In this document: in pieces, positions 9,539 to 21,454 of the stretch | How the letters are laid out: every line of letters begins with the position of its first letter | How positions within the stretch are numbered: position 1 is the first letter of the stretch | Assembly (NCBI GenBank): GCA_964016885.1 | Contig: OZ024743.1 | Location: 192,327,655 to 192,391,654 of the forward strand | Direction: 5' to 3' | DNA length: 64,000 nt | DNA from: Eledone cirrhosa | Taxonomy: Eukaryota > Mollusca > Cephalopoda > Octopoda > Eledonidae | Program-made: the position numbers and the translations under genes | Notes under the pieces: model-generated | What the model saw: the letters and a program-made list of their open reading frames with translations, nothing else | Database searches by the model: none | What the model was told of the DNA's origin: nothing

Positions 9539-9781
9539 GTTTTCTTTATTAACCACAAGGGTTCACATAAAGTAGACATTAAGGACAGTACAGGACAATA
9601 CAGGACGGTACAAATGGGCATTTCTGCGTGTAAAAAAACAGAGGTTGAAATAAAATAACAAAGAAAAATTCCCCAATAGGGGGGAGACTTCCAAGGGACA
9701 TTTGTGGAGAAAGCCCATTAAAAGACCACAGTGGCCCTGACCACCAGGGCAAGTGCCCTCTCCCAGTTTTCCACCTTTAAT

Positions 9782-12700
9782 TTACAGACACATACTCAGA
9801 GAAGGCCCATTCATTCGGGCCATACTTGCTTCTCTCACCCATCTTTCAACAAAATGCTGGGAAGAGAGCACTTCCCTTTCTACCCTGATTTTCCTTTTCA
9901 AATGAAATTTGAAAAAGTTAATCAGGGCATCACCGAAGAGGTAAGTGCTCGTCTTCAGCCCTTTCAAACGTGTCCACCATACTATCTCTTTCGCCATGGC
10001 CACCAGACAGATAAAAACTGCCTGCCCTTCCAGGCTAAAGGAAGGGAGCGGGGCAATCCTCACGATGGACTCAGCTGATAGCTGGATCCGTCCTACACGT
10101 GACAGCAGGTGTTCGACATAAACCCACAAGTCAGCAATGCTCGGACACTGGACGAGTGCGTGCAGTACGGTTTCGTCGCCCTGCACGCATCTCGGACATG
10201 CCCGGCTGACGGCACCTCCATGCCTGTAGAGTTTATCCCGAACTGGCAAAGCTCCTCGGTAGCACTGCCAGGCCAGGGATTTCTGGAAGTTGTCCATAGG
10301 CCCCGGCCCGAAAGTCCTTCCGAAGAGATTGGCTAGTTGATTTTCGTCGACGCCTAGAGTTTCTCCAAGTACGTCGTCGCTCTTCCCCTCCACTAATCCT
10401 CTATAGAACGCCAAGGTGGAGTTTCCACCGATCACATTGCCCGATTGGTCGAGGGCTGTGAGCGCCTGAAGACATTCCAGTCTCCAAGCGCTCCCTCTCG
10501 GTCTTCGCTTGACCCAGGACTGCAGCTCCGTCATGGAGACGAGCTGGGGAAAAACGTGTCTTGCAAACGGCGACCACACCTGATCACCGTCGAGGAAGAG
10601 GTGGAGATGTCGTAGCCTGAGCGCGTGTCTGCGCATCATCAGCCACGGCATGCCCAGCCCTCCACGTAGCGGGTGTTGACAGCAGATGGACCGCCTGACC
10701 ATCGGAGCGCGTCCCTTCCACAAGAAGCGAAAGAGCAAACGCTCCAGCGCAGTCAGGCGGGGCTTAGGACAAGGTACGACGGTCAGGCGGTAGTAGATGA
10801 CGGATGCGATGTACGCATTCGCCACCTCCGCTCGACCTTTCAGGGATAGCTTCCTCTCGGCCCATTTCTGGGTGAGAGAAGCCACCCTGCTCGTCACCTC
10901 GTCCCAGTTTTTGTCCGTCTGGAGGTCTGGACCGAACCAGACCCCTAGCAATTTAACCGGTCCGTCCGTCCAGCGCCCGACAACGCTGTTGGACGGCATG
11001 GACCTGCCTCTCCAGGTGCCGAGCTGCAGGCCCACTGACTTTTCCTGGTTGATCATTGCTCCTGTCACCGCTTCGTATTCTCTTAGTGTAGTGCCGATCG
11101 CCTCGATGTGTTTGGCGTTCGACACCACTACGGTGACATCGTCGGCATATGCTGACACGGATCTTCCGCATCCTAGTTCGCGCGGGACCCCCCTCAACGT
11201 CTCCAGTTTGTGCAGTAATGGCTCAAGAGTCAATACGTACAATAGGGACGAGAGGGGACATCGTTGGCGGACCGAGCGCATGATGTTGAACGGTTCCGAA
11301 AGGTGACCGTTCACTCTCACTACAGAGCAGATGTCGCTGTGCATGGCAGCGATCCTGCCTCTGAAGACGGGCCCAAAGCCAGCCGCCCTCAGGACTGCCG
11401 TTAGGTAACGATGGTCGACCCTATCGAAGGCTTTCGACTGATCTAAATTGATCAAAGACCCACCCGTGCCAGGTTCCCTAGCTACCCTCTCTACGATGTA
11501 TCGCATGAGGTGGAGGTTGTCGTGGATGGATCTGTCGGGAATGGCGCATGTCTGTGCCTCTCCCACCAGACCACCAACGACAAGCGCCAACCTCTTTGCT
11601 AGCACCTTGGCCAAAATCTTGAACTCTGTGTTTAGCAGAGTTATGGGCCTAAAATTATCTATGTTATCCCCCTTGTTCGGATCCTTTCTCAGCAGCGCCA
11701 CCGCTCCTCGGCTCACAGAGCTGGGAATTCTCCCGTTCTGTTGCCAGTTGCAGTAGACGTCCGCCAAGAGGCCTCCGAACAAGTTTGGCATTTGTGCGTA
11801 AAGTTCATAGGGCAGACCATCCAAACCAGGCGATTTACCTCTTGTGCAACTAGTCATTGCATCCCGTACTTCAGCGGTTGTTATCGGCTTTTCGCAACAC
11901 TCCGCCTCAGTGGCCGAAAGCCGCGGCAGTCCGTCAATGTAGACACCAAAGTCCATCCCTCGATCCGGCCCGCCACTGCCCCCGAACAGTTGCGTGAAGT
12001 GTCGCTGAAAAGCTTCACACATTTGCCCGGGATCGAGTAGCATGCGCCCGTCGTGGTCCACCAAAGACCAGATCGTGGCTTTGTTGCCACGACGCGCCTC
12101 CGCCACTCGGGCCCATTGAACGGCTTTCGTCCCCTCGTGTCTGAGAGCACGCACCCTAGCTCTGACAACGCAGCCTTCGTGCTTTGCATTGAAGAATTGG
12201 TCAAGGGCCAATTTCGCCGCAAGTACGTCGGTCGCGATGCCTTTGCTAAGCGCCTCATCTAATTTTCTAACTAATTCTCCCTCTGCTCTATTTTTCTCTA
12301 TTGCTAAAGTCTTACTAAACCTAATGGACTCTATTCTAATTGCTCTTTTCAGAGCAAACCACCACTTGTTGTTGACGATGGCCCCCGTCAACGCCCGCTT
12401 AACTAGTTCGCTAATCCGGTCTCTGTAGGCCTTGCGCGCTGGTAAGGACGCGTTTAGCTTCCAGTAGCCGGGTCCTCGTCTATGAAGCCTATCTAAGTCA
12501 AGCACACAGATCACGAATTTGTGGTCCGTGTAGCTGACTATCTTGAATTGTGGACAGCCTATGCTAGACCTATCTATTTCCCTACAAAATACTCTATCTA
12601 GATATGATCTGGATGACCCTATGCGATTTGTCCAAGTCCACATTGGTACATTCGGGAAATCCATTCGGTACCTGTCAGACAGTTCAAAACGTCTGAGCAG

Positions 12701-13202
12701 GTTGGTGAGACTCTTGCACCCTCCTTCCCTATCCACTAATCCCACACAATCCCAGCGTGCATCTAAGATCCCGTTCCAGTCGCCCACTAACACTAAAGAG
12801 TGGGACGTTCCAAGAAAGGTCTCCAGACGTCGGAAGAAATCAGGCCGCCCTGCTCCTGTCGGGGCATAGACGGCCACTAACCTGAAAGCTTGCCCGTCTC
12901 CGCTGGTCACGTCCAGCACCACCAACTTACCTTCTGGGTCCAGGAAGATGGCCCGTATGGCAAGATCCAAACCTCTCCGAAAAAGCACAGCAATTCCTCC
13001 CCCCGATCCCGGACGGCTGGGAGATGCGTACACATCGTAGCCGCCGAAGATCGGTGCGAAATCCTGTGCTTCGGAGATTCTGGTCTCGCTGATGGCCACT
13101 ACATCTATGTTTAGTGACCTGAGGTCGTTGAGCAGGTGGCCCTGCTTCCATGACGACCCCAAGCCACGCGCATTTATGCCTGCCTATTCTGAGTGAGGTC
13201 AT
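9782..13202 (-). pseudogene. Tx-B ORF2 (endonuclease-reverse transcriptase) with an early frameshift
   Basis: The frame is open for 1126 codons (13162-9782) and only a few percent different from Tx-A. The ATG at 13202 is separated from it by a one-base insertion about ten codons in (ATGCCTGCC here, ATGCTGCC in Tx-A). The endonuclease motifs ISET, VYAPTG, GDWNGI and TDH, the RT YADD and the C-terminal CCHC finger are all present. The RT motif RQGCPLS reads RQRCPLS, replacing a conserved glycine, and a nearby Trp is Arg (FRGRIAAM). These changes suggest inactivity. Confidence 0.88.
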
Positions 13203-13236
13203 GTTGAAAAGGAGTGGAAAAGATGGGAAAGACCAC

Positions 13237-15235
13237 TTACCTTACTTCTCGTAGGGGAAGGACGGTTTTTCCATCCTTTTCACTGCTTGTGGCCTCCTCA
13301 GGAAGGATGTCCTTATAAATCCTCCTGGAGAGTGCTTGTCGGAAGTCTCCGATGTCTTTGGGGAATTTTTGTTTTAGTGTCATGTACGTTTTCTGTGTGA
13401 TGCGAGTGATTTGTATGTGTGGAGGTGGTGTGAATTTTGGGGTTGTTGTGTAGTCTTTTTCTGTGATGCTGGTGTTGTGTTGGATGTAGTGTAATAATTG
13501 CTTGTTGTTCAAATTTAATGCTGTGTAGTGTGTATCGTTTTGGTTGTTTTGTTTTGTTTGCGTTTGTTGTGGGTTTGTTTCTGTTTCGCATTTTGGTGAC
13601 TTTTGTGGTGTAGGTGATGGTGGTGTTGGAGTTAATGATGGTGATGGTGTTGGTGTTTGGGTTGATGGGGTTGGTGATGCTGGTGTGGATGGTGGCATAT
13701 CTGTCCTAACTTTTTTGTTTCTTAGTTTATTTGTTTCTCTCTGTATTTTGTTTTTGGAGGGGGAAGGAAGAGAATTTTTTCTTTTTTGGTTTCTTTTTTT
13801 TTTTCCGGATATCGTTTCCCACTCCTCGTCGTCACAATCTGTCTCCAGTTGTGATAGGCCGGGGAGTGGAAAATCCTCCACAGCCGTTAGTTTTGGTTGT
13901 GGTGTGGTGGATGGTGTAGGCGCTGGTGCTAGTTCTGAAGCGTTGGGTGGTGGTGGTGTTGGTTTTGCTGGTGGTGGTAGTGGTGTTGGTTTTGCTACTG
14001 TTGCTGGAGTTGTTGCTGTTATAGTTGCTTCTGTTGTTGCTGCTACAGTTGTTGCTGCCATCTCTGCTACTGGTGGTGTTGATGGTTGTGTCACTGGGGT
14101 GGGTAGGAGAGGTGGCCTCAACCTTTTAGCCTGAGGGCAGAAAGCCCTTAGGTGGGTTCCTTCACCACAAACGACACACCTAGGTCTTCTGCCCTCGACA
14201 ATTACCGTGAGGTGGCTGCCGTCAGTGAGGTCTATTACCTCTGGGATCTCCTCAATGCTTTTTTTGGTCCGCTTGGATCAGGAGCTCCATCCCAGATCCG
14301 GACCAGTTTTCCTGCTTTTCTTTTGCTACTGCTATTATTTTCGTGTTGGCTTCGATGCCGGCGAGGACAGCCGCTATTAGCCAGGGAATTTCGATGGCCG
14401 GTGGAACGTGGGTCACCCTGATCTTTACGAGTCTCTGGCCACAATAGCTTGGGACGAGTGTGAGGTCGTCACTTTTAAATGGGGCCATGGAGTGTTCTCT
14501 AGCCTCCTCTGGTGTTTCAAAGAACACATCCACGGTTCCATACTTTTGCCCACGTCTGATGTGGGTTTTTCTTGCCCACACATGTCCCAAAGCTTTTGGG
14601 ATTTGGGACTCGGATGCCCGTTCCAGTCGGCGCGATTTTACATTTATTGTTCTATACGACACGGTGCACAGGCGCCGATGCTCCATTTTATTAGGTGGGG
14701 GGGTGAGGCTGACCCTGTACCCATCTTTCTTTACCATTTGTTTGGCATTTTCTAAATCTTCTTGAGTTACCGTGAACGCTTCGAATTATTTTGCTACGAT
14801 GGCGAAACTGAGGGTCGGTTTTATAATGTCATTGTTGTTGTTGTTGTTATCGTTATTTGTGTTAATCTTAATTTTTGTTTCAGTTGTGGTGGTGGTGACG
14901 TCAGTCGTCTTTGGTGGGGAAGAGTCCATTTTGCTTGATTTCATTTCGACATCACGAGTTAATTTATTTTTTTCTTCTTTTGTTTCTGTTGTCGCGGTGG
15001 TGGTGGGGGTGGGGGTTGTCGCGGTGGTGGTGGTGGTGGTGGAGGCTTTAACACCTGCAGTCATTGGTAATGGCGGGAAATGAATGTCTGCCTGAGACAA
15101 ATTTAAAATATTGCTACTGCTTATATTTTTTTTTGTGTTGGCAAACGTAGTAACATTTACAATGGTGGTGTCGGTGTGAGGTGTTATTTTGTGAGGAAGG
15201 CTTTCAGCTGCTTCGTGCAGAGGGGAATTAGCCAT
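13237..15235 (-). pseudogene. Tx-B ORF1 with a nonsense codon and frameshift
   Basis: The frame starts with ATG at 15235 (MANSPLHEAAESLPHK) and is open to 14786, where a TAA replaces the CAA seen in Tx-G and Tx-H. It resumes at 14737-14252 and, after a one-base change in an A-run near 14265, at 14121-13237. It encodes a Thr/Asn-rich leader, the globular segment (VSYRTINVKSRR, VPSYCGQRLVKIRVTHVPP), a CVVCGEGTHLRAFC knuckle, and a Pro/Thr-rich part ending LREVR. An unstable C-run sits before NKMEHRRL and varies between copies. Confidence 0.85.
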
Positions 15236-15443
15236 TTTTTTTCAAAGAAATTTTTTGATAATAATAAAAGTTAAAATTTTGGGCACAAAGCCCCAATCTT
15301 TTTGGGTGTCCTTTTCGGAAAACAATGTATGTGTGCTTATAAACAGTTAACAATAAAATTTTCCATAAATGGCAATTTTTAACAAACGGAAATAACAAAC
15401 CTTTGCGGAGCTCACGATGATACGATTTACTACGTAGGTCGCC
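15236..15443 (-). promoter_or_regulatory. Tx-B 5' UTR
   Basis: About 208 bases, nearly identical to the 5' UTRs of Tx-G and Tx-H. It starts exactly after (ATT)16 on the minus strand. It includes the GGGGCTTTGTGCCCAAAATT segment just before ORF1, of which Tx-A has a related version. A promoter role is inferred from position only. Confidence 0.45.

Positions 15444-15491
<48 letters not shown>
15444..15491. repeat. (AAT)16 at the 5' end of Tx-B
   Basis: Sixteen perfect units directly abut the first base of Tx-B. A second, shorter ATT-rich stretch follows at about 15522-15536. Confidence 0.95.
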
Positions 15492-15493
<2 letters not shown>

Positions 15494-15589
15494 TAACTAT
15501 ATATTACTTTTTTTATTAATCAATTATTATTATTACTCATAACGCTTTTGCTCTGGCAGATGTTATACCAACACTCTAACAAAACAGTG

Positions 15590-16345
15590 AGCCATAGCCA
15601 AAGGTCCTTTGACTTATTCCTTCTCCTTCAACTTTCCAACACTCTTCTTAGAATCCTTGCTGTTCCCAGCAAGGTTGTTTTCAGCAACAATCCTGTCCTA
15701 ATGGTAATTCCTAGCTTTTAGAGCCATGCATCCAACCTTCTACTTACTACTCCCAGTCTGCCAACCACAATCAGTACCATTTCTCTATGTTTGATTCTTC
15801 CTAGTTTATCTCTTCAGCTTCTGGTATTTCTCAACTTTCTCACTTTCCTTCTCATTCACTTTGTGGTCCCACAGTGAAGTAATATCCACAGTACATACCT
15901 TGTTATTCTTCTTTTCTACAACAATGTCTCGCTTTCTAGCCATGATAAAATGAAAATGGTCGCACTGGATATACATGTCCCTCAATATCTTATACTGTTC
16001 ATTTTCAGCAACCCTTTCCGGTTGGTGTTCATACCATTTCATGCTTATGCCATACTTATGACAGCTTCCAATGAACCAATCTGGCAATGTTGTTGTGCCT
16101 TCTATTGTACTCTTTCTGAGCTAGCATCTTACATTCCCTAATGTGGTTTTATTGTTTCACCTTTCTCATCACACAGCCTACAGAATGGGGAATGCAATGA
16201 CTTGTCAATATTGAACTTAATATAATTCATTCTCAGTACCTGTTCCTTGGCTGCTAAAATAAGGGGCCTCAGTTTCAACTTTTAAGTCATATTCTTAGTC
16301 CATTGCCAGTTCTTATCTTTGTCAACCGTCTCAGGAATTTCACGT
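15590..16345 (-). pseudogene. R4/Dong-like LINE 3' fragment, diverged
   Basis: The minus-strand frame 16087-15806 matches the C-terminal part of the R4/Dong-like ORF at 45328: KWYEHQPERVAENEQ aligns with KWYEHRPEAVMENDQ, and RDIVVEKKNNKVCTVDI aligns with the restriction-enzyme-like endonuclease segment. The RPD motif reads KRD, so the nuclease core is damaged. The related ending NLAGNSKDSKK is readable near 15650. The flanks to about 16345 are related but too decayed to translate cleanly. This is a different, older subfamily from the copy at 45 kb. Confidence 0.65.
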
Positions 16346-16348
16346 AAG

Positions 16349-16806
16349 AATTCATCATCATCATCATTATCATCATCACCATTTTACGTCCGTTTTTCCA
16401 TGCTAGCATGAGTTAGACGGGTTGTCCTGTTTGGGAGCAGTGTCCAGTCGGTTAATCTTGTCTTGCTCATACGGGAACTGATTTTGGCTTGATTTCTACA
16501 GCTGGATGCCCTTCCTAACACCAACCTCATTTATAGTGAGTGTGGGTGCCTATTTTCCGTGGCGCCTACATGTCCACTTTTACAGTGTGGGCTGGGTGCT
16601 TTTTTGCTGTGGCACCTCCACGACCACTTTGCAGTGGAATGATAGAGACCCCAGTCCTATCATCTCATTTCTACAGCTGAGTAAACTGGAGCAATGTGAA
16701 ATAAAGTGTCTTGCTCAAGGAAACAACACATTACCCGGTCCGAGAATTGAACTCACAACCTTTCGATTGCAAGCCTAATGCTCTAATCACTAAGCCATGC
16801 ACCTTC
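16349..16806 (-). mobile_element. tRNA-derived SINE with LINE-like 3' tail (Ceph-type)
   Basis: On the minus strand it starts with a tRNA-like head (A box TGGCTTAGTGATTAGAG, B box GGTTGTGAGTTCAATTC, about 16800-16730). A central domain follows (CTTGAGCAAGACACTTTATT, TTGCTCCAGTTTACTCAGC), then a 3' block (GGCATCCAGCTGTAGAAATC) and a (GATGAT)n tail. The 3' block and tail match the 3' UTR of the LINE at 1-2560. A partial internal duplication of the CACTGTAAA-GTGCC segment is visible at 16540-16640. Confidence 0.85.
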
Positions 16807-16817
16807 ACCATGCATAT

Positions 16818-16880
16818 TTATTAATCAATTATTATTATTGTTATTATTATTATTACCTCGGCGGGATTTGAACTCAGGGC
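16818..16880. repeat. ATT-rich repeat fused to a reversed SINE piece
   Basis: Interrupted ATT units (16826-16855) are followed by CCTCGGCGGGATTTGAACTC, which is the reverse complement of the B-box region of the OR-type SINE. The forward SINE then begins, so this is a small rearranged junction. Confidence 0.6.
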
Positions 16881-17075
16881 GGTGGATTGGCAGTATCGGT
16901 AGAGGGCTGGACGCCATGCCTTACAGCAAAGAGTTACAGCTCTTCATGGACTGAGTTCAAATCCCACCAAGGTTAACTTTTCCTTTCATCCTTAAGGGGT
17001 CGATAAAATAAAGTACCAGTTATATACTGGGATAATTGCTGGCCTTGTGCCAAAAGTAGAAACAATTATTATTAT
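16881..17075 (+). mobile_element. OR-type tRNA-derived SINE
   Basis: A nearly full copy: GGTGGATTGGCAGTATCGG head, GAGTTCAAATCCCACCAAGG B-box region, GTCGATAAAATAAAGTACC body, GGCCTTGTGCCAAAAGTAG tail, and an ATT end. RNA polymerase III transcription would be expected from the tRNA-like head. Confidence 0.9.
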
Positions 17076-17558
17076 TGGTGATTACTAACATTGGCACAGA
17101 TTTACAGAATGGTTGGTTACTCTAACATGAAACTAATGAAGATTAACCCTTTAATTACCAACCTGGCCATAACCGGCTCGTGTTCTATGAAATAAAGCCA
17201 CCCGTTTTAAAGGTTTCCAATTCAAGTTAAAATCTTCCAATATAATTTTATACAAGAACCTTATGTTAAGTTACTATCTTAGTAATGAAATAATTAATAA
17301 TTCTAGTAAATCTCTCAAAATTCTTCATTAATTAATTAAACTAGAGTGTATTTCATAAGAAATGGTTGTGCTTCAGAGTCCATAATCCTTTAGAGGAGGA
17401 CCTGAGGCAACTTTAGTAACCACCAAAATCTTGGTTCACCACTTACAGGAATTGAACTCATGGGGCACCATCATGACATTTAAACCTGGTGGAACCCATC
17501 CCACTCCAGATAAAAACATAGCTAATTTCTTTCTTCTGGAGGAATAGAAAAAAAGTGA
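17076..17558. other. AT-rich spacer, no gene seen
   Basis: No open frame or known repeat is evident, apart from an ACCCTTTAATTACCA-like stretch near 17152 that resembles the termini of the small element at 62628. Nothing else is supported. Confidence 0.5.
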
Positions 17559-17715
17559 GAGAGGCAGATTTGACCTCAGCATTCAACTAGTACTTTATTT
17601 ATTGACATCGAATGATGACAGGTAAAGTTGACCTCGATGAGATTTGAACACAGAGTGCAGAGTGACTGAACAAAGTAAAGCTTTCTATCTGACATTCTAA
17701 TAACTCTGATGCTTT
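17559..17715 (-). mobile_element. OR-type SINE, 3'-truncated and diverged
   Basis: On the minus strand, the B-box-like CAAATCTCATCGAGG, AACTTTACC, GATGTCAATAAATAAAGTAC and the beginning of the tail can be read. Orientation and order match the other SINEs, but identity is clearly lower. Confidence 0.65.
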
Positions 17716-17817
17716 GTCACGTTAGACAATATATGTATATAACTAAATACCACAAGGAATTTAATATTGCATTAACATTTTCACAATGCCATCCTTGTAT
17801 TATTAATATTACTATTA

Positions 17818-18020
17818 GTGGCGGTGGATTGGCAGTATCGGTAGAGGGTTGGACGCCATGCTTTGCAGCAAAGAGTTACTGCCCTTTATGGTCTGAGTTC
17901 AAATCCCGCCGAAGTTAACTTTGCCTTTCATCCTTACGGAGTCGATAAAATAAAGTACCAGTAATACACTGGGATATTTGCTGGCCTTGTGCCAAAAGTA
18001 GAAACAATTATTAATATTAT
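17818..18020 (+). mobile_element. OR-type tRNA-derived SINE, well preserved
   Basis: A full copy starting GGCGGTGGATTGGCAGTATC, with B-box region GAGTTCAAATCCCGCCG and ending GCCAAAAGTAGAAACAATT before an ATT array shared with the R4/Dong-like fragment that follows on the other strand. Confidence 0.92.
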
Positions 18021-18027
18021 TATTATT

Positions 18028-18356
18028 ATTATTGTTCTTTGAGTCTCAGTCATTGATGTTATTTCACTGGAAAGTTTGTTGAAATGAATATCAAGCCGCT
18101 ACCTGCAGCCTCAGATATTCAGGACGTATCGGAGGGCTCTTGCTGTTCCCAGCAAGCATACCTTTTGAAGTGTTCCAAAAAACGGTGCTGGACTAATCTG
18201 CTTTAACCATCCTTGGAAACTCTTTGAGTTTGTCCCTAGTGGTAATATGACAATCGGGACGACCGTGATCTCATGGCAGTTACTAATCCTTTTTAACTCC
18301 CATTTTAAATCCTGGTATCGGTTAATTTTCTCCCTCTTCTTTTCTTGCACTCTCAT
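18028..18356 (-). pseudogene. R4/Dong-like LINE 3' end (5'-truncated)
   Basis: On the minus strand it encodes VQEKKREKINRYQDLKWE and LLGTARALRYVLNI, matching the last ~110 residues of the ORF at 45328-48048, plus a 3' UTR ending in (AAT)n at 18028. It is truncated exactly at an (ATT)4 stretch at 18357, where Tx-C begins on the opposite strand. Confidence 0.85.
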
Positions 18357-18369
18357 TATTATTATTGAG
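18357..18369. repeat. (ATT)4 junction between an R4/Dong-like and a Tx1-like element
   Basis: Twelve to thirteen bases of ATT repeat are all that separates the truncated end of the minus-strand R4/Dong-like fragment from the truncated start of plus-strand Tx-C. Confidence 0.85.
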
Positions 18370-21241
18370 GAGGGTGCAAGAGCATCACCAGCCTGCTCAG
18401 ACGTTTTGAACTGTCTGACAGGTATCGGCTGGATCACCCGAATGTGCCAATGTGGAGATGGACAAACCACATCGGGTCATCCAGAGCGTATCTCGATAGG
18501 GTATTCTGCAGAGAACTAGATAAGGCTAGTATAAGTTGTCCACAATTTAAAATAGTCGACTACACAGACCACAAATTTGTGATCTGTGAGATCGACATAG
18601 ACAGACTTCATAGACAAGGGCCTGGTTACTGGAAGATGAACGCGTCTTTCCCGGCGCGCAAAGCCTACAGAGACCGGATTAGCGCATTAATTAAGCGGGC
18701 GTTGACGGGAGCGGTCGTCAACAACAGGTGGTGATTCGCCCTGAAAAGATCAATTAAGGTAGAGTCGATTAGGTTTAGCAAAGGACTAGTGATAGAGGAA
18801 AATAGAGTAGAGGGAGAGCTAGTCAGAAAGCTAGAAGAGGCGTTTAGGACAGGCATCGCAACCGACGTGCTTGCGGCGGGATTGGCACTCGACCAATTCT
18901 TCAACGCAAAACACGAAGGCTGCGTTGTCAGAGCTAGAGCGCGTGCTCTGAAACACGAGGGGACAAAAGCCATCCAATGAGCCCGGGTGGCAGAGGCGCG
19001 ACGTGGCAACAAAGCCACAATTAGGTCTTTGTCTGACCAAAACGGGTGCGTGATGCTCGAACTCGAGCGGATGTGTGAAGCTTTTCAGCAGCACTTTGCT
19101 GAACTGTTCGGGAGCGGCGGCGACCCAGATCGGGGCATGAACTTCAGTGCATACCTCGACGGACTGCCTCGGCTCTCGACGACCGCAGCACAGTGTTGCG
19201 AAAAGCCAATAACAGCCGGTGAAATAGGGGAAGCGATGGCTAACTGCACAAGGGGTAAATCGTCAGGTTTAGATGGTCTGTCCTACGAGCTTTATGCATT
19301 TATGCCAGACTTGTTCGGTGACCTCTTGGCAGACGTCTACTGAAACTGGCAGCAGAACGGGAGCATTCCCAGTTTTGTGAGCCGGGGAGCAGTGGCGCTG
19401 CTGAGAAAAGACCCGAACGAGGGGGATGTTATCGATAATTTCAGCCCCAAAACCCTGCTAAACGCAGAGTTCAAGATTTTGGCCAAGGTGTTAGCAACGA
19501 GGTTGGCGCTTGTCGTCAAGGGTCTGGTGGGAGAGGCGAAGACATGCGCCATTCAGGACAGATCCATACACGATAACCTCCACCTCATGCGATATATCAT
19601 AGAGAGGGTGGTTAAGGAACCTGGCAAGGGTGGGGCCCTGATCAACTTGGATCAATCCAAAGTATTGGATAGGGTCGACCATCGGTACCTGGCGGCGGTC
19701 CTCGAGGCAGCCGGTTTCGGGCCCGTTTTCAGGGGTTGGATCGCAGAAATGTACAGCGACATCTGCTCAGTTGTGAGGGTGAGCGGTCACCTGTCGCAGC
19801 CGTTCAGCATCATGCGCTCAGTCCGCCGGGGTTGTCCCCTCTCGTCCCTCTTGTACGTATTGGCTATCGAGCCATTACTGCACAAACTGGGGGTGATGAG
19901 GAGCGTCCCACGCGAACTAGGATGCGGTAAATCTGAGTCGGCTTACGCCGACGACGTCACCGTGGTGGTGTCGAGCACCAGACACGTCCAGATGTTCGGC
20001 ACCGCTCTCAAGGAATACGAAGCGGTGACAGGAGCAAAGATAAACCAGGAAAAGTCGGTGGGCTTGTAGCTCAGCACCTGGAGAGGCAAGTCCATGCCGT
20101 CCGACAGCGTCGTGGGGCGTTGGACGGACGGACCGGTTAAATTGCTCGGGGTCTGGTTCGGACCGGACCTCCAGATGGAGAAAAACTGGAGCGAGGTGAC
20201 GAGCAGGGTGGCCTCCCTCACCCAGAAAGGGGCTGAGAGGAAGCTGTCCCTGAAAGGCCGGGAGGAGGTGGCGAATGCGTACATCGCATCCGTCATCTGC
20301 TACCGCCTCACCGTCGTCCCTTGCTCCAGCCCAACTTTCACCAAAATGGAGCGCCTCCTCTTCCGCTTTTTGTGGAAGGGACGCGCTCCCATGGTCAGAC
20401 GATCCATCTGCTGTCAACACCCGTTGCGTGGAGGACTGGGCATGCCATGGCTGATGATGCACAAACATGCACTGAGGCTGCGACATCTCTGGTGCTTCCT
20501 TGATGGTGAACGGGTGTGGTCGCAGTTCGCCAGGCACGTTTTCCCACAGCTCGTCTCCTTGACGGAGCTGCAGTCCTGGGTCAGAAAAAGACCGAGGGAT
20601 AGCGCTTGGAAACTGGAATGTCTCCAGGCGCTCACTGCCCTCTCCCAGCTGGGCACCAGTATCGGTGGAACATCCACCTCGGCGTTCTATAGAGGACTAG
20701 TGGAGGGGAAGAGCGACGACATTCTCGGAGAGATGCTGGGCGTCGAAGAAGATCAGCTGTTTGCTCTCTTCCGGAGAACTTTCAGCCCGGGGCCTATGGA
20801 TAACTTCCAAAAATCCCTGGCCTGGCAGTGCTACCGGTTCGAGATAAGCTCTACAAGCACGGAAGTGCCGTCAGCCGAGCCTGTCCGAGATGCGCGCAGA
20901 ACGACGAAACCGTCGTGCACGCACTCGTTCAGTGCCGGAGCATTGCTGACTTGTGGAGCTATGTCGAACAGTTGCTGTCGCGTGTGGGACTGATCCGGTT
21001 ATCGACTGAGTCCATTGTGCAGATGGTCTCGCCGTCTTCCTTCGAGGAGGAAGGGCAGGCGGTTTTCATCTGCCTGGTGGCCATGGCGAAAGAGATTGTG
21101 TGGTGGACAAGGTTAAAAGGGTTAAAGACAGACACTTTCCTCTTCGGCGAATCCCTAATTAACTTTTTCAAGTTTCACTTGAAGAGGAAAATCAGGGTGG
21201 AGGGGCAAGTGCTGCCTTCTAGCAAGTTTGTTGAAAGGTGA
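18370..21241 (+). pseudogene. Tx-C ORF2 remnant (RT and C-terminal finger)
   Basis: Readable pieces at 18444-18734, 18789-18980, 18987-19343, 19377-20069 and 20094-21241 are in the same order as intact ORF2 but broken by stops (TGA at 18732, TGA at 18978, TGA at 19341, TAG at 20067) and a frameshift near 20835. Present are the end of the endonuclease (TDHKFVICEIDIDRL), the RT with SAYADDVTVVVSS, and the finger CPRCAQNDETVVHALVQC. The catalytic segment LDQSKAFDRV reads LDQSKVLDRV and RQGCPLS reads RRGCPLS. Non-functional. Confidence 0.88.
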
Positions 21242-21454
21242 ATGTAGCGAGAATGCTCCAAGTGAACGGGGGACCACTCTGAATATACGTCTGTAGTTTG
21301 AGAGATGGAAAAATTGAGAGAGGGCGCTTGCCCTGGTGGTCAGGGTGGCCGTTGTCTTTTGTGTGGTTTTCGCCACGAGTAACCCTCGGAGGTTTCCCCC
21401 CTATTGGGGAATTTTTCATTGTTTCAATTTTCATTTTTATTGTTTATATATATA

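Larger units (their letters stand above)
9539..15443 (-). mobile_element. Tx-B: full-length Tx1-like LINE, ORFs broken
   Basis: A 5.9-kb minus-strand unit bounded by (AAT)8 and (AAT)16. The 5' UTR begins GGCGACCTACGTAGTAAATC, as in Tx-G and Tx-H. The ORF2 and 3' UTR are nearly identical to Tx-A. Both ORFs contain a few inactivating changes, consistent with a young but dead copy. Confidence 0.9.

Noticed and set aside
16881..17075. True tRNA gene in the SINE head
   Set aside because: The A and B boxes are present, but the cloverleaf is degenerate and followed by the SINE body; no functional tRNA is supported.
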